DNA of 64,000 nt from an uncultured Woeseiaceae bacterium (GCA_945788625.1 CALZMQ010000015.1:1-64000), one strand, 5' to 3'; positions 47,397 to 57,039 are shown, counted from the first letter of the stretch. Numbers and translations: made by a program. The notes: a model not told the origin generated them from the letters alone.

Positions 47397-48479
47397 TTAC
47401 ACATCCAGCGCCGCGAGCTGATCGGCATGGTATTCGTTGATAAGTGGTTCGACGACCTGTTCGAGTCCACCCTCGATAATCTCGTCAAGCTTGTACAGCG
47501 TCAGGTTGATGCGGTGATCAGTAACGCGGCCCTGTGGGAAGTTATAGGTCCTTATGCGTTCGCTGCGGTCGCCCGTGCCGACCAGCAGGCGGCGCTTCTC
47601 GGCCTGCTCGGTTTCCTGTTCGGAAACCTGCACATCCAGCAGGCGCGCCTGCAGCAACGACATCGCGCGCGCACGATTCTTGTGCTGCGAGCGTTCGTCC
47701 TGGCATTCAACGACGATGCCGGAGGGGATATGAGTGAGACGCACGGCCGAATCGGTCTTGTTAACGTGCTGCCCGCCGGCGCCGGACGCGCGGTAGGTGT
47801 CGACACGTAAATCGGCAGGGTTGATCTCGACCGCTTCCACTTCGTCCGGTTCGGGAAGTACGGCTACGGTGCACGCGGACGTGTGAATTCGCCCCTGCGA
47901 TTCGGTCGCGGGCACGCGCTGCACTCGATGTGCGCCGGATTCGAATTTCAGTTTCGCAAAGATGCTGTTGCCGGTGATGCGGCTGATGATTTCCTTGTAG
48001 CCGCCGTGTTCGCCTTCGCGTGCCGAAAGAATTTCAATCGACCAACGCATGGATTCCGCGTACTTCGAATACATGCGAAACAGGTCGCCGGCGAAGATCG
48101 CAGCCTCGTCGCCACCCGTGCCGGCGCGTATCTCGAGATATACGTTGCTGTCATCGTACGGGTCCGCCGGGATCAGCGACTTCTGCAGTTCCAGTAACAA
48201 CAACTCGCGACGCTCGGTCAGACCCACGAGTTCCTCTTGTCCCATCTCGCGTATATCCGCGTCCGCATCGTTTGCCATTTCTTCGGCTGCCTCGATGTCA
48301 TCGAGAATGGCACGATACTTCTCGAACGACTGCACCACGGGCTCCACGCGCGAATACTCCTTCGACAGTTCCCGAAACTGGTTCTGGTCCCCGATGACGT
48401 CGGGATCGGCAAGCAGTCCGGCGATTTCCTCGAATCGCTCCTGCACCGATTCCAGCTTGAGGCGAATTGACTCTTTCAT
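47397..48479 (-). CDS. prfA: Peptide chain release factor 1
   Basis: 360 residues, the standard RF1 length. Reads UAA and UAG. Seen: the PAT tripeptide in [17 protein letters not shown] (RF1 codon recognition), the GGQ catalytic loop in [21 protein letters not shown], and [29 protein letters not shown]. Follows hemA by 12 bp. The normal downstream partner prmC, which methylates this GGQ, is not adjacent: an accessory region lies between. Confidence 0.97.
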   Translation of the reverse strand: MKESIRLKLESVQERFEEIAGLLADPDVIGDQNQFRELSKEYSRVEPVVQSFEKYRAILDDIEAAEEMANDADADIREMGQEELVGLTERRELLLLELQKSLIPADPYDDSNVYLEIRAGTGGDEAAIFAGDLFRMYSKYAESMRWSIEILSAREGEHGGYKEIISRITGNSIFAKLKFESGAHRVQRVPATESQGRIHTSACTVAVLPEPDEVEAVEINPADLRVDTYRASGAGGQHVNKTDSAVRLTHIPSGIVVECQDERSQHKNRARAMSLLQARLLDVQVSEQETEQAEKRRLLVGTGDRSERIRTYNFPQGRVTDHRINLTLYKLDEIIEGGLEQVVEPLINEYHADQLAALDV

Positions 48480-48491
48480 CGGCGCTGCTCG

Positions 48492-49745
48492 TTAATCCTT
48501 GTCGAGCGCAAAAAGCGCGCGCGCCGCTTCGATCAATTCCTGATCGGACGACTCGCCGGCCTTGCGTAAGGTGACGCTGGGGCTGTGCAGCATCTTTTTC
48601 ATCAATGCCGCGGTGGCGTAGGCAATGGCGTCTTCAGCGGATTCTCCACGCGCCAGTCGTCGCCGCGCCTGCGCATTGACCTCGCGGCACAGCAATTCGC
48701 TTTGTTCGCGCATGGCTGCGATAACCGGCACAACCTCTTTGGAGCGCTCGATGGTTGCATAACGTCGAATCTCGTCTTCGAGCAGCCGGTTAGCTTCGAC
48801 GGCGGCGGCCTCGCGGTTGCCCTGGCCCTCGATGATGACTCTGTCGAGATCGTCGATTGTGTACAGATAGACGTCGTCGAGGTCGGCAACGCCGGGCTCG
48901 ATGTCCCGCGGTACCGCGATGTCCACGGCGAATATCGGTTTACGTTTGCGCGCCTTGACGGCGGCCTTGACTTGTTCCACCGTCACTACCGGTTCGGTGG
49001 CTGCGGTCGATGTAATGAGAATGTCGGCCTCGGGCAGCGTGCCCTCGATCTCCGACAGGGGCAATGCGAAACCGCCGAACTGGCCCGCCAGGTCGCGGGC
49101 TCTTTCGATGCTGCGATTGGCGACGAACAGCCTGCCGATTTCACGTTTGTTGAGGTGCTTTGCGACCAGTTCAATGGTCACGCCCGCGCCGACGAGCAGC
49201 GCCGTGTGCTTCTTGAAGCCGGCGAAAAACTGCTGCGCGAGGTTCACGGCGGCCGAAGCGACCGAGACGGGACGCGCGCCGATCTCGGTGTCAGTGCGAA
49301 TTTTCTTGGCGACGCCGAACGTGTGCTGGAACAGCAGGCTGAGCTTGCGGCCGAGCGACTGCGCCTGCTGTGCCTGGCGGAAAGCGTCCTTGAGCTGACC
49401 GAGAATCTGCGGTTCGCCGAGCACCATCGAGTCGAGGCCGCAGCTGACGCGGAACAGATGGCGGATGGCTTCGTCGCCATCCTTCGTAAAGAGAGAAGCA
49501 CTGAACGAGGGGTCCAGCTTGCGGTCTTCCTGCAACCATGTTTGCAGGCGCTCGCGTCCGCCATCGCTTGTCATTACGTAAAACTCGGTACGATTGCAGG
49601 TCGACAACAACACGGCCTCGTCGACGCCATCGAGTGCCATGAGACTGTCCAGCGCACGCGCGACCTCGTCACCCGCGAAGACGACTTGCTCGCGAATTTC
49701 GACAGGTGCCGTGTTATGGTTCAGCCCGAGTATTTCCAGCGGCAT
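48492..49745 (-). CDS. hemA: Glutamyl-tRNA reductase
   Basis: 417 residues. NADPH-dependent first committed step of C5-type 5-aminolevulinate synthesis. Seen: ILGLNHNTAPVEIRE, STCNRTEFYV with the catalytic Cys (about 50), GLDSMVLGEPQILGQLKDAF, LVGAGVTIELVAKHL, ANRSIERARDLA and DIAVPRDIEPGVADLDDVYLYTIDDL. Upstream of prfA in the conserved hemA-prfA order, and divergent from the TPR gene at 49850. Confidence 0.97.
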   Translation of the reverse strand: MPLEILGLNHNTAPVEIREQVVFAGDEVARALDSLMALDGVDEAVLLSTCNRTEFYVMTSDGGRERLQTWLQEDRKLDPSFSASLFTKDGDEAIRHLFRVSCGLDSMVLGEPQILGQLKDAFRQAQQAQSLGRKLSLLFQHTFGVAKKIRTDTEIGARPVSVASAAVNLAQQFFAGFKKHTALLVGAGVTIELVAKHLNKREIGRLFVANRSIERARDLAGQFGGFALPLSEIEGTLPEADILITSTAATEPVVTVEQVKAAVKARKRKPIFAVDIAVPRDIEPGVADLDDVYLYTIDDLDRVIIEGQGNREAAAVEANRLLEDEIRRYATIERSKEVVPVIAAMREQSELLCREVNAQARRRLARGESAEDAIAYATAALMKKMLHSPSVTLRKAGESSDQELIEAARALFALDKD

Positions 49746-49849
49746 AACGTCAGTGGTGGCGCCGATACGGCACTCAAGGATTGCGAAGTGCGTATGATAA
49801 GCGAACTGACTCCTGAGTTCCTTGTCTGTGTAGTGAATGGACAGTATTT

Positions 49850-51526
49850 ATGCATGAACTTCGACGATGTCTGTCGTGCGCGGCGCTGATTTGGCTGTTC
49901 GCCCTGACATTCTCGCCAGCGTTCGCGGAAGAGGCGCAAACTTCCGACGCCAGCGCCCATATCCTGCAGGCCGAACTTGCGCTGCAGCGCGATGATTACC
50001 TGAGGGCCGCCAGGGAGTACCGCAAGGCGGCCGAACTCAGCGGCAGCGTCGAAACGGCGCGCAAAGCGACGCGGGTCTCGTTTGCGTATCAATTCAACGA
50101 TGAGGCGCTGGTTTCGGCGAAACGCTGGGTCAAGCTGGATCCCGACAGCGACGAGGCGCGGCTCTATCTTGCGCAGATCTACTTTCGCAAGGGGGACTTG
50201 CGCAATGCACGCCGCAAGTTCAGCGAGCACATCGAAGAAGGGCCTGAGCCACCGGGGCAGAGGTTGCTGGCACTGGTCAGGTACCTGTCCGAAGAGGGCG
50301 AGGCGAAGCAGGCAGACAAGCTCATGCGCTCGCTCGCCAAACCCTACAAAGATTCTGCGTCCGCGCATTACGCGGCAGCCGTGCTGGCACTCGAGGCCGG
50401 CGACACCGGGCATGCGATGGAAAGGGCGTTGCGTGCCAGCGAACTCGACCCGGACAACCTCAAGTCCCGGTTACTGTACGCCAGGGCCTTGCTGATCGAG
50501 GGCGAGGCCGACAAGGCCATCGAGTACACGGCCCGCATCATCGGTGACGATCCCGATCCCGACCCCGATGCGCGAATGGAACTCGCCATCATGTACATGA
50601 TGTCGGGACGCGACGACGACGCCCTGAGCCAGGTCAACCAGGTGTTGCTCGAACAATCGGGTCGCAGCGATGCGCTACGGCTCATGGCCATCATCAATTT
50701 CCGCCTCAATCATCTCGATGCCGCCAGGGACGATTTCCAGGACTTGCTCGCTACCGGCCAGTACCGGATGGATGCGCTGTACTATCTCGCACGCATCGCC
50801 GATTACCGTGAAGAATACGATCGGGCAATACTCTTGTATAAAGAGGTCCTGTACGGGTCGAGCGCTGTCATGGCGCAGCGCCGTGCCGGCGCATTGCTTG
50901 CGTTCGAGAAAGACGACGTCGATGCCGCGATGCAGTTGCTGGATGACTTTGCGGAAGCGTCGCCCTCCAACGCCGTTGACATGGTGGTAGCCAAGGCGCA
51001 GCTGCTTGCCTCGCTCGAGAAATACGACGAGTCGCTGGAGTACTACGATCGGGCCGTCGAGTACCGACCGGACAATGAAGGCATGACGCTGAGCCGGGCC
51101 GAGTTGCTGTTGCGCATGGGGCGGCTCGAAGACGCACTGGCTGCCTACGAGGCGGCGAGTGAGAAATGGCCGAAAAGCGCATTGTCGCTGAACGCTTACG
51201 GCTACACGCTTGCAGACAGGACCGACCGTTATCGCGAGGCCGAGAAGCTCATCAGGAAAGCCCTCAAGTACGACCCCGACAGCCCGGCCATCATCGACAG
51301 CCTTGGCTGGGTGCTGCATAAACTGGGTCGCTACGACGAGGCACTGGTAGAGCTGCAACGCGCGTACGAGGGTTTTCCCGATCATGAAGTCGCCGCGCAC
51401 CTTGTCGAGGTATTGGTTGCGCTCGATCGGCGCGATGAGGCACTGGAATTGCTGCAGTCGGCGGAAGAGAAGACTCCAGAGAGCAAACTGTTAGACGATG
51501 TCCGCACGCGCCTGTTTGCTGATTAG
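49850..51526 (+). CDS. Secreted TPR-repeat protein
   Basis: 558 residues. Signal peptide MHELRRCLSCAALIWLFALTFSPAFA. About a dozen TPR-like helical pairs follow (for example HILQAELALQRDDYLRAAREYRKAAELSG and ALSLNAYGYTLADRTDRYREAEKLIRKALKYDP), ending in the canonical IIDSLGWVLHKLGRYDEALVELQRAYE. Divergent from hemA and overlapping lolB by 29 bp, which matches the TPR gene beside lolB in Pseudomonas. Likely a periplasmic or outer-membrane scaffold; specific partner unknown. Confidence 0.88.
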   Translation: MHELRRCLSCAALIWLFALTFSPAFAEEAQTSDASAHILQAELALQRDDYLRAAREYRKAAELSGSVETARKATRVSFAYQFNDEALVSAKRWVKLDPDSDEARLYLAQIYFRKGDLRNARRKFSEHIEEGPEPPGQRLLALVRYLSEEGEAKQADKLMRSLAKPYKDSASAHYAAAVLALEAGDTGHAMERALRASELDPDNLKSRLLYARALLIEGEADKAIEYTARIIGDDPDPDPDARMELAIMYMMSGRDDDALSQVNQVLLEQSGRSDALRLMAIINFRLNHLDAARDDFQDLLATGQYRMDALYYLARIADYREEYDRAILLYKEVLYGSSAVMAQRRAGALLAFEKDDVDAAMQLLDDFAEASPSNAVDMVVAKAQLLASLEKYDESLEYYDRAVEYRPDNEGMTLSRAELLLRMGRLEDALAAYEAASEKWPKSALSLNAYGYTLADRTDRYREAEKLIRKALKYDPDSPAIIDSLGWVLHKLGRYDEALVELQRAYEGFPDHEVAAHLVEVLVALDRRDEALELLQSAEEKTPESKLLDDVRTRLFAD

Positions 51527-52097
51527 CCTGTGCCTGTTGAGCGCCTGCGTAACGCCGCGCCAGGGCATCGAACTACCAGACATCGGCACCTGGGACGCTC
51601 GCGGCCAAGTCCTGGGTACGCTCAGGGACTGGGAGTTCAAGGGACGCATCGCAGTGAAGGCCGGCGACGAGGGCTTCAACGGCAGAATCAACTGGTCGCA
51701 GCAGGACGATACCTTCAACACGACGGTCGGCGGGCCGCTGGGCATGGGCACCGTGCGTATCGAGGGCGATGGCCAGTCGGTGGTGCTGACGGACAAGGAC
51801 GGGGAAAAGACCGTGCTGACAGACGCCGAGCTCGAATTGCGCTATCGCTACGGCTGGTCGATACCGGTCGCCAGCCTGCGATACTGGGCGCTCGGCATAC
51901 CGGACCCGACCATGCCGGCCGAGACGGAACTCGATGACGAGGGCAAGCTCGTGCGGCTGCGGCAGAGCGACTGGACGGTGAGTATCTCGCGCTACAGGGA
52001 AGGCGGAGGCCAGCAAATGCCGCGCATTCTGACGGCGACAAATCCCGATACGCGCGTCCGCATGGTCATCGACCGCTGGTTATTCTTCGGTCGTTGA
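51498..52097 (+). CDS. lolB: Outer-membrane lipoprotein receptor LolB
   Basis: 199 residues. Accepts lipoproteins from LolA and inserts them in the outer membrane. Lipobox LLSAC (Cys about 17) after ARACLLISLCL. The half-barrel region includes WEFKGRIAVKAGDEGFNGRINWSQQDDTFNTTVGGPLGMGTVRI and later YRYGWSIPVASLRYWALGIPDP, matching the family. ATG 51498 overlaps the TPR gene. The usual next gene, ispE, is missing; a tRNA-Gln follows. Confidence 0.93.
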   Translation: MSARACLLISLCLLSACVTPRQGIELPDIGTWDARGQVLGTLRDWEFKGRIAVKAGDEGFNGRINWSQQDDTFNTTVGGPLGMGTVRIEGDGQSVVLTDKDGEKTVLTDAELELRYRYGWSIPVASLRYWALGIPDPTMPAETELDDEGKLVRLRQSDWTVSISRYREGGGQQMPRILTATNPDTRVRMVIDRWLFFGR

Positions 52098-52149
52098 CAG
52101 CACTGGACCCTCACCGCACAATTGCGCCGCATCAGCACAATATTCCAGT

Positions 52150-52224
52150 TGGGGCGTAGCCAAGTGGTAAGGCATCGGGTTTTGATCCCGTGTATCGCAG
52201 GTTCGAATCCTGCCGCCCCAGCCA
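52150..52224 (+). tRNA. tRNA-Gln (TTG)
   Basis: 75 nt cloverleaf with CCA encoded. Acceptor TGGGGCG / CGCCCCA, T arm GCAGG-TTCGAAT-CCTGC, anticodon loop TTTTGAT reading anticodon TTG, discriminator G. Located between lolB and prs, its conserved gammaproteobacterial position. It may be charged directly or via GatCAB. Confidence 0.96.
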
Positions 52225-52245
52225 ATTCACGTCTAAGGGGAAATC

Positions 52246-53199
52246 GTGGACCTGGCATCTATCGCTGTCTTTTCAGGCAGCGCCCACCCGCAGCTCGCGC
52301 ATGACATCGCCCGATACCTCCACATTCCGCTGGCAAAGGCACATGTCGGACGCTTTTCGGACGGCGAAATCAACGTGGAAATCCTCGAGAACATCCGCGG
52401 CCGTGAAACCTTTATCGTGCAGCCTACCTGCCCGCCGACAGCCGAAAACCTCATGGAACTGCTGGTCATGGTGGATGCCGCAAGGCGTGCGTCGGCGGCC
52501 CGGATAACGGCCGTCATCCCGTATTTCGGCTTTGCCCGCCAGGATCGGCGCCCGCGCGCCTCGCGCGTGCCGATTACCGCCAAGCTCGTCGCGAAGCTGA
52601 TCGCTACCGCCGGTGTCGATCGCGTCCTGACCATCGATTTGCACGCGGACCAGATTCAGGGCTTCTTCGACATCGCCGTCGACAACGTATATGCGTCGCC
52701 GATCCTTCTGGGGCACGCCTGGAAGCAAAAATACGACGATATGGTCGTTGTTTCCCCCGACGTGGGCGGCGTCGTTCGTGCCCGGGCTCTCGCCAAACGT
52801 CTCGGTGACGCCGACCTGGTCATCATCGACAAACGCCGTGCCCAGGCGAACCAGTCCGAGGTCATGAACATCATCGGCGAGGTCAAGGGCAAGAACTGCG
52901 TGATGATCGACGACATGGTGGATACGGCCGGCACACTGTGCCACGCGGCAGGCGCGCTGAAGGACCACGGTGCGGCCAGCGTGGATGCTTACATTACGCA
53001 CCCGGTGCTGTCGGGTCCGGCGGTCTCGCGTATTACGGATTCCGCACTCGACAAGATGGTGGTGACGGACACGATCCCACTGAACGAGGCGGCACGGGCC
53101 TGCACGAAGATACGCCAGCTCTCGACAGCCGAGTTACTCGCCGAGACGATGCGCCGCATCAGCGCCGACGAATCGGTGTCGTCCCTCTACCTCGATTGA
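52246..53199 (+). CDS. prs: Ribose-phosphate pyrophosphokinase
   Basis: 317 residues. Makes PRPP from ribose-5-phosphate and ATP. Seen: [59 protein letters not shown] (ATP and metal region) and [18 protein letters not shown] (PRPP-binding). A tRNA-Gln lies 21 bp upstream. The TGA stop abuts and overlaps the start of a repeat (53198-53210), so the stop-proximal sequence is part of an insertion-like element. Confidence 0.96.
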   Translation: MDLASIAVFSGSAHPQLAHDIARYLHIPLAKAHVGRFSDGEINVEILENIRGRETFIVQPTCPPTAENLMELLVMVDAARRASAARITAVIPYFGFARQDRRPRASRVPITAKLVAKLIATAGVDRVLTIDLHADQIQGFFDIAVDNVYASPILLGHAWKQKYDDMVVVSPDVGGVVRARALAKRLGDADLVIIDKRRAQANQSEVMNIIGEVKGKNCVMIDDMVDTAGTLCHAAGALKDHGAASVDAYITHPVLSGPAVSRITDSALDKMVVTDTIPLNEAARACTKIRQLSTAELLAETMRRISADESVSSLYLD

Positions 53200-53210
53200 T
53201 TAAAGGTGTC
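53198..53210 (+). repeat. Direct repeat of the stem-loop arm end, overlapping the prs stop
   Basis: GATTAAAGGTGTC occurs here and again at 53212-53224, one base apart. The first copy begins with the last two bases of the prs TGA; the second begins the 76-nt stem-loop. Looks like an extra copy of the element end, or a duplication made on insertion. Confidence 0.7.
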
Positions 53211-53211
53211 T

Positions 53212-53287
53212 GATTAAAGGTGTCAGGTTTATTTTCCCCGGTGCCGCGGTAGCGGCACCGGGGAAAATAAACCTGACACCTTTAATC
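53212..53287. repeat. 76-nt perfect stem-loop, REP/transposon-end-like
   Basis: Left arm 53212-53247, right arm 53252-53287, 36 complementary base pairs without mismatch, GGTA loop. The outer part reads AAAGGTGTCAGGTTTATTTT and the inner part CCCCGGTGCCGC. Such long perfect hairpins are typical of REP-like or MITE-type elements and transposon ends. It also lies between prs and rplY and could affect the transcript, but there is no T-run for a classical terminator. Confidence 0.85.
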
Positions 53288-53411
53288 GGCGGGGTAGCAG
53301 TCCATCTCCGCATGCGCTAATATGCGCGCCCTTGCGCGGATTGGTCGCGATCCGCGTGTATCTTGAAACTCGGTAAAGCCGAGCAAAATCAATCAGTTAT
53401 GGAGAATGGTC

Positions 53412-54104
53412 ATGAGTGACAAATTCGACCTGATTGCGGAATCCCGTGAGGACCAGGGCAAAGGTGCGAGCCGCCGCCTGCGTCACCAGGGCAAAGTTCC
53501 GGCAATCATCTACGGCGCAGGGCGTCCGCCCCGCGCATTGGCGTTCGACCACAACAAGGTCCTGAAGCAGCTCGAGAACGAATCGTTCTATTCGAGCGTG
53601 CTCAACATCAAGGTCGGCGAAAACAGCCAGGCCGCGATTTTGAAGGACCTGCAGCGCCATCCGGCGAGACCCATCATCATGCACATGGACTTCCAGCGCA
53701 TCGTCGAGGACGAAGTCATCAAGATGAACGTTCCATTGCACTTCATCGGCGAAGACGTCGCCATCGGCGTCAAACAGGGTGGCGGCAACGTGTCGCGCCT
53801 GATGACGGAGGTCGAGGTGGTTTGTCTGCCGAAGGATCTTCCCGAGTACATCGATGTCGATATCACGGATCTCGAACTCGATGCCATGTTGAGCATGTCG
53901 GACATCAAGCTGCCTGAGGGCGTCGAGATTCCTGCGCTCGCACAGGGCCCCGAAGCGGACCGCCCGATCGTCTCGATCCACGTGATCAAGGAAGTCGTTA
54001 TCGAGGAAGAGGAAGAAGTCGTCGAAGGCGTCGTTGCACCGGAGGAAGGCGAGGCCGCGGAGCCCGCTGCGGATGCAGCCGGCGAAGACACGGACAGCGA
54101 GTAA
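53412..54104 (+). CDS. rplY: Ribosomal protein bL25 (CTC type)
   Basis: 230 residues, the long two-domain form. Binds 5S rRNA in the 50S subunit. Start ATG 53412, 7 bp after GGAG; an ATG at 53406 is too close to that site. N-terminal L25 domain (QGKGASRRLRHQGKVPAIIYGAGRPPRALAF) and C-terminal TL5-like domain, then an acidic tail rich in Glu and Ala. A strong terminator hairpin follows at 54127-54154. Confidence 0.95.
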   Translation: MSDKFDLIAESREDQGKGASRRLRHQGKVPAIIYGAGRPPRALAFDHNKVLKQLENESFYSSVLNIKVGENSQAAILKDLQRHPARPIIMHMDFQRIVEDEVIKMNVPLHFIGEDVAIGVKQGGGNVSRLMTEVEVVCLPKDLPEYIDVDITDLELDAMLSMSDIKLPEGVEIPALAQGPEADRPIVSIHVIKEVVIEEEEEVVEGVVAPEEGEAAEPAADAAGEDTDSE

Positions 54105-54126
54105 TCTACGTCTTTGTAATACCGAG

Positions 54127-54154
54127 AAGACCGCCTTCCGGCGGTCTTTTTGTT
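54127..54154 (+). terminator. Rho-independent terminator after rplY
   Basis: Nine-bp stem AAGACCGCC / GGCGGTCTT with a TTCC loop, followed by TTTTTG. The distal part overlaps the leader of pth, whose ATG is at 54168. Classic architecture and position. Confidence 0.85.
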
Positions 54155-54167
54155 TAAGATTCATGCC

Positions 54168-54752
54168 ATGTCGAAGCCCATCCGCATCATCGCCGGCCTC
54201 GGTAATCCCGAGGACAAGCACCAACGCACCCTGCACAACGCAGGGTTCTGGTTCGTGGATGCGCTCGCGCGCAAGTACGGCAGCGACTTCCGCTATGAGA
54301 AGAAATTCGACGCCGAGTACTGCCGCATCAACCTGCACGGCGACGACGTCTGGCTCGTGAAGCCGCAGAGTTACATGAACCTCAGCGGCGGACCGATTCG
54401 CGCGTTGCTCGACTACTACCGGCTGAAGCCGAAAGAGCTATTGGTAGCGCACGACGAAATCGATTTGCCGCCCGGGACGACGCGCCTGAAAGACGGTGGC
54501 GGCCACGGCGGCCACAACGGCCTGCGCGACATCATCAGGCACTGTGGCGCGGATTTCCTGCGGCTGCGGCTCGGCGTCGGGCACCCCGGCGAGAAGAGCA
54601 TGGTGACCGGCTACGTACTGAAGCGAGGTTCCGGGGAGGTCGAGGCAGCGATCGAGAGGAACATCGACGAAGCCGTCGATGTCATGCCGATGCTGTTGGA
54701 TAAAGGCCTTAGCGCCGCACAAAAGGCACTACATACGAGGGACCCTGGCTGA
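54168..54752 (+). CDS. pth: Peptidyl-tRNA hydrolase
   Basis: 194 residues from ATG 54168. Releases peptides from peptidyl-tRNA. Seen: IAGLGNPEDKHQRTLHNAGFWFVD with the catalytic His, LVKPQSYMNLSG, LVAHDEIDLPPGTTRLKDGGGHGGHNGLRDI and FLRLRLGVGHPG. The motif GLGNPxxxY has His instead of the usual Tyr and Leu instead of Arg (HQRTLHN); the catalytic residues are kept. Downstream of rplY and before ychF in the conserved order. Confidence 0.96.
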   Translation: MSKPIRIIAGLGNPEDKHQRTLHNAGFWFVDALARKYGSDFRYEKKFDAEYCRINLHGDDVWLVKPQSYMNLSGGPIRALLDYYRLKPKELLVAHDEIDLPPGTTRLKDGGGHGGHNGLRDIIRHCGADFLRLRLGVGHPGEKSMVTGYVLKRGSGEVEAAIERNIDEAVDVMPMLLDKGLSAAQKALHTRDPG

Positions 54753-54810
54753 ACAATTGAGGGCGTACCAAATTCCCCAGATCGCCCAGCCTGACCCCGG
54801 AGAATAATAA

Positions 54811-55902
54811 ATGGCAATTACCTGTGGCATCGTCGGCCTGCCGAACGTCGGCAAGTCGACATTGTTCAACGCGTTGACGGCGGCTGAGATCTCGGCCGAA
54901 AATTACCCGTTCTGCACGATAGAACCCAACGTCGGCGTGGTCCCGGTGCCGGACCCGCGGCTGGATATCCTCGCGGCTATCGTGAAACCGCAGAAGGTCC
55001 TGCCGACGACGATGGAATTCGTCGACATTGCGGGACTGGTCGCGGGCGCCTCGCAAGGCGAGGGGCTCGGCAACCTGTTTCTCGCGAACATACGCGAGAC
55101 CAACGCGATTGCGCATGTCGTGCGCTGTTTCGAGAACGACGATGTGACGCACGTAACGGGAACGATCAACCCGATCGACGACATCGAGACGATCAATACC
55201 GAACTCGCACTGGCCGACCTCGAATCCGTCGAAAAGCAACTCGACAAGGCGACGCGCAACGCGAAGACTGGCCAGAAAGACGTCCTTGCACATCGAGACG
55301 CGCTGGCGGGCATCAAGGCCCACCTCGACGAAGGACTTCCCGTCCGGTCGATGGAAACGACCGAATTGCAGGACCAGATCCTCAAGAGCGTGCACCTGAT
55401 TACGGCCAAGCCGGTCATGTACATCGCCAATGTCGATGAAGACGGCTTTATCGACAATCCTCACCTCAAGGCGGTGGAAGAATATGCCGTGCAAGAGGGG
55501 GCCGAGGTCGTCGCAATCTGCGCGGCAATCGAAGCCGAGATCGCGTTGCTCGACGACGAGGACAAGGCCGACTTCCTCGCCGATTTCGGCGCCAAGGAAC
55601 CTGGCCTGAATCGCGTCATTCGCCACGGCTACTCTCTGCTGGGCCTGCAGACCTTTTTCACGGCAGGCCCCAAGGAAGTCCGCGCCTGGACGACCAAGGT
55701 CGGCGCCACGGCGCCGCAGGCGGCCGGCGAGATTCACACCGATTTCGAAAAGGGCTTCATCCGCGCCGAGACGGTCTCTTACGACGACTACGTGGAACTC
55801 GACGGTGAGCACGGCGCGAGGGACGCCGGCCGGCTACGTCTCGAGGGCAAGGATTACATCGTGCAGGAAGGCGACGTCATGCATTTCCGCTTCAACGTCT
55901 GA
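54811..55902 (+). CDS. ychF: Redox-regulated ATPase YchF
   Basis: 363 residues. Obg-family P-loop protein with ATP preference, linked to translation and stress. Seen: [18 protein letters not shown] (P-loop), [18 protein letters not shown] (switch II region), IANVDEDG (base recognition) and the C-terminal TGS domain ending [17 protein letters not shown]. Ribosome site GGAG is 9 bp upstream. Last gene of the prs-rplY-pth-ychF group. Confidence 0.97.
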   Translation: MAITCGIVGLPNVGKSTLFNALTAAEISAENYPFCTIEPNVGVVPVPDPRLDILAAIVKPQKVLPTTMEFVDIAGLVAGASQGEGLGNLFLANIRETNAIAHVVRCFENDDVTHVTGTINPIDDIETINTELALADLESVEKQLDKATRNAKTGQKDVLAHRDALAGIKAHLDEGLPVRSMETTELQDQILKSVHLITAKPVMYIANVDEDGFIDNPHLKAVEEYAVQEGAEVVAICAAIEAEIALLDDEDKADFLADFGAKEPGLNRVIRHGYSLLGLQTFFTAGPKEVRAWTTKVGATAPQAAGEIHTDFEKGFIRAETVSYDDYVELDGEHGARDAGRLRLEGKDYIVQEGDVMHFRFNV

Positions 55903-55968
55903 ATCGCGGCTTCGTGGGAGCGCTCTACGTGCCCTTGGGGTATTCCAGCTGCGAATGTCAGCCGCGAT

Positions 55969-56598
55969 TCACTTCTTCTTGTGCATGCCGAACGACGGCA
56001 ACGACCAGTTGTACGCGATCCCGAGCGCCCGCACGGTGAATCCTACGACCACGGCGATGGCCAATGATGCGGGTGCCCCGAGGCCGACGTTATCGGCCAG
56101 CACGTAGCAAACTGCCGCCGCGAAGGCTGCGGTCGCATAGATCTCCCGCGACAGGATCAGCGGTATCTCGTTGCAGATGATGTCGCGAATCATGCCCCCC
56201 GTAACGGCCGTCGTTACGCCTAGCATGATTGCGACCAGCGGGCCCGTACCATGCTGCAGGCAGATTTCCGTCCCCAGCGCAGCGAACAGGGCCAGGCCGA
56301 GCGCGTCCATCCAGACCAGGATGCGGCGGCGCGATCCGGGCTTGTAGGAGGTAAAAAAGACGATCAGTGCAGCGATGATCGCGACAGCCACGTAGCGGTT
56401 ATCGCTGATCCAGAAAACCGGCGATCGGTCGATAATGATGTCGCGAACCGTGCCACCGCCAACGGCGGGCATCAGGGCCAGCACACAGAAGCCGAAGATG
56501 TCCATATTCTTGCGCGACGCGGCCAGCGCGCCGCTGACGGCGAAGGCGGCGGTACCGAGCATTTCGAGGATGTAGACGAAGCCGAAGTCCATTGGCAC
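55969..56598 (-). CDS. TRIC-family (UPF0126) membrane channel protein
   Basis: 209 residues with seven hydrophobic segments in a duplicated layout. Bacterial trimeric intracellular cation channel family. The two matching glycine-rich repeats are visible: MPAVGGGTVRDIII and TTAVTGGMIRDIIC. Start may be the ATG at 56598 or 56592 (MDFGFVYILEM). Ion and role in this organism unknown. Confidence 0.9.
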   Translation of the reverse strand: MPMDFGFVYILEMLGTAAFAVSGALAASRKNMDIFGFCVLALMPAVGGGTVRDIIIDRSPVFWISDNRYVAVAIIAALIVFFTSYKPGSRRRILVWMDALGLALFAALGTEICLQHGTGPLVAIMLGVTTAVTGGMIRDIICNEIPLILSREIYATAAFAAAVCYVLADNVGLGAPASLAIAVVVGFTVRALGIAYNWSLPSFGMHKKK

Positions 56599-56710
56599 CG
56601 ACTCTACCCGAAAACCCCGGCTCCAGGGCCTCGATCGCCTTGACAGCCGGCGGCCGCATCAGGACAATCTGCGGCCCTCGCAGCCCTGATACAATAGCGA
56701 GACAAACACC

Positions 56711-56787
56711 GGTGATGTAGCTCAGATGGTCAGAGCGGCGGACTCATAACCCGCAGGTCGGTGGTTCAATTCCACCCATCACCACCA
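56711..56787 (+). tRNA. tRNA with CAT anticodon, probably Met elongator
   Basis: 77 nt with encoded CCA. Acceptor GGTGATG / CATCACC, anticodon loop CTCATAA, T arm GGTGG-TTCAATT-CCACC. The last anticodon-stem pair is an A-C mismatch. Could instead be tRNA-Ile2 with lysidine. Its final 25 and 19 nt recur at 56973-56997 and 57149-57167, so the 3' end is a duplicated site. Confidence 0.9.
56763..56787 (+). repeat. tRNA 3'-end repeat, copy 1 (within the tRNA)
   Basis: The 25 nt from the T loop to the CCA end (starting GGTTCAATTCC, ending CACCACCA). Identical copy at 56973-56997; 19-nt partial copy at 57149-57167. The tRNA 3' end is a frequent integration site, so this may be an original attachment site. 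Confidence 0.8.
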
Positions 56788-56827
56788 AATGACAAGGGGG
56801 CACCCGTTGGGTGCCCCCTTGTCATTT
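56787..56827 (+). terminator. Large hairpin after the tRNA (H1)
   Basis: Two 19-bp arms, 56787-56805 and 56809-56827, with loop GTT; outer part AAATGACAAGGGGGCACCC. Ends in ATTT, and likely terminates the tRNA transcript. The arm begins on the last base of the tRNA CCA. Confidence 0.7.
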
Positions 56828-56972
56828 GCGGGACGGGCGGAATTGGTATCGATGGTGCCCTCGAGACGTTGGTCGGCGTCCCCGAAACAAAGGAAGTCTT
56901 GGTTTTCTGCGGGGCTATCTCATAGTTGCCGTATTGAGACTCAAGGTTGAATGCCGTTCGGCTGTTTGAGTC

Positions 56973-56997
56973 GGTTCAATTCCACCCATCACCACCA
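56973..56997 (+). repeat. tRNA 3'-end repeat, copy 2
   Basis: 25 nt identical to 56763-56787, preceded by unrelated sequence, so there is no second tRNA gene here. 210 bp from copy 1. Directly followed by another hairpin (56999-57039). Confidence 0.85.
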
Positions 56998-56998
56998 G

Positions 56999-57039
56999 GC
57001 AACAACAATGGGCCCCCTTGTGGGGCCCATTGTTGTTGC
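56999..57039 (+). terminator. Large hairpin after repeat copy 2 (H2)
   Basis: 18-bp arms, GCAACAACAATGGGCCCC and its complement, with a 5-nt loop. Sequence differs from H1 but the placement directly after the repeated tRNA end is the same. No T-run after it. Confidence 0.6.
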
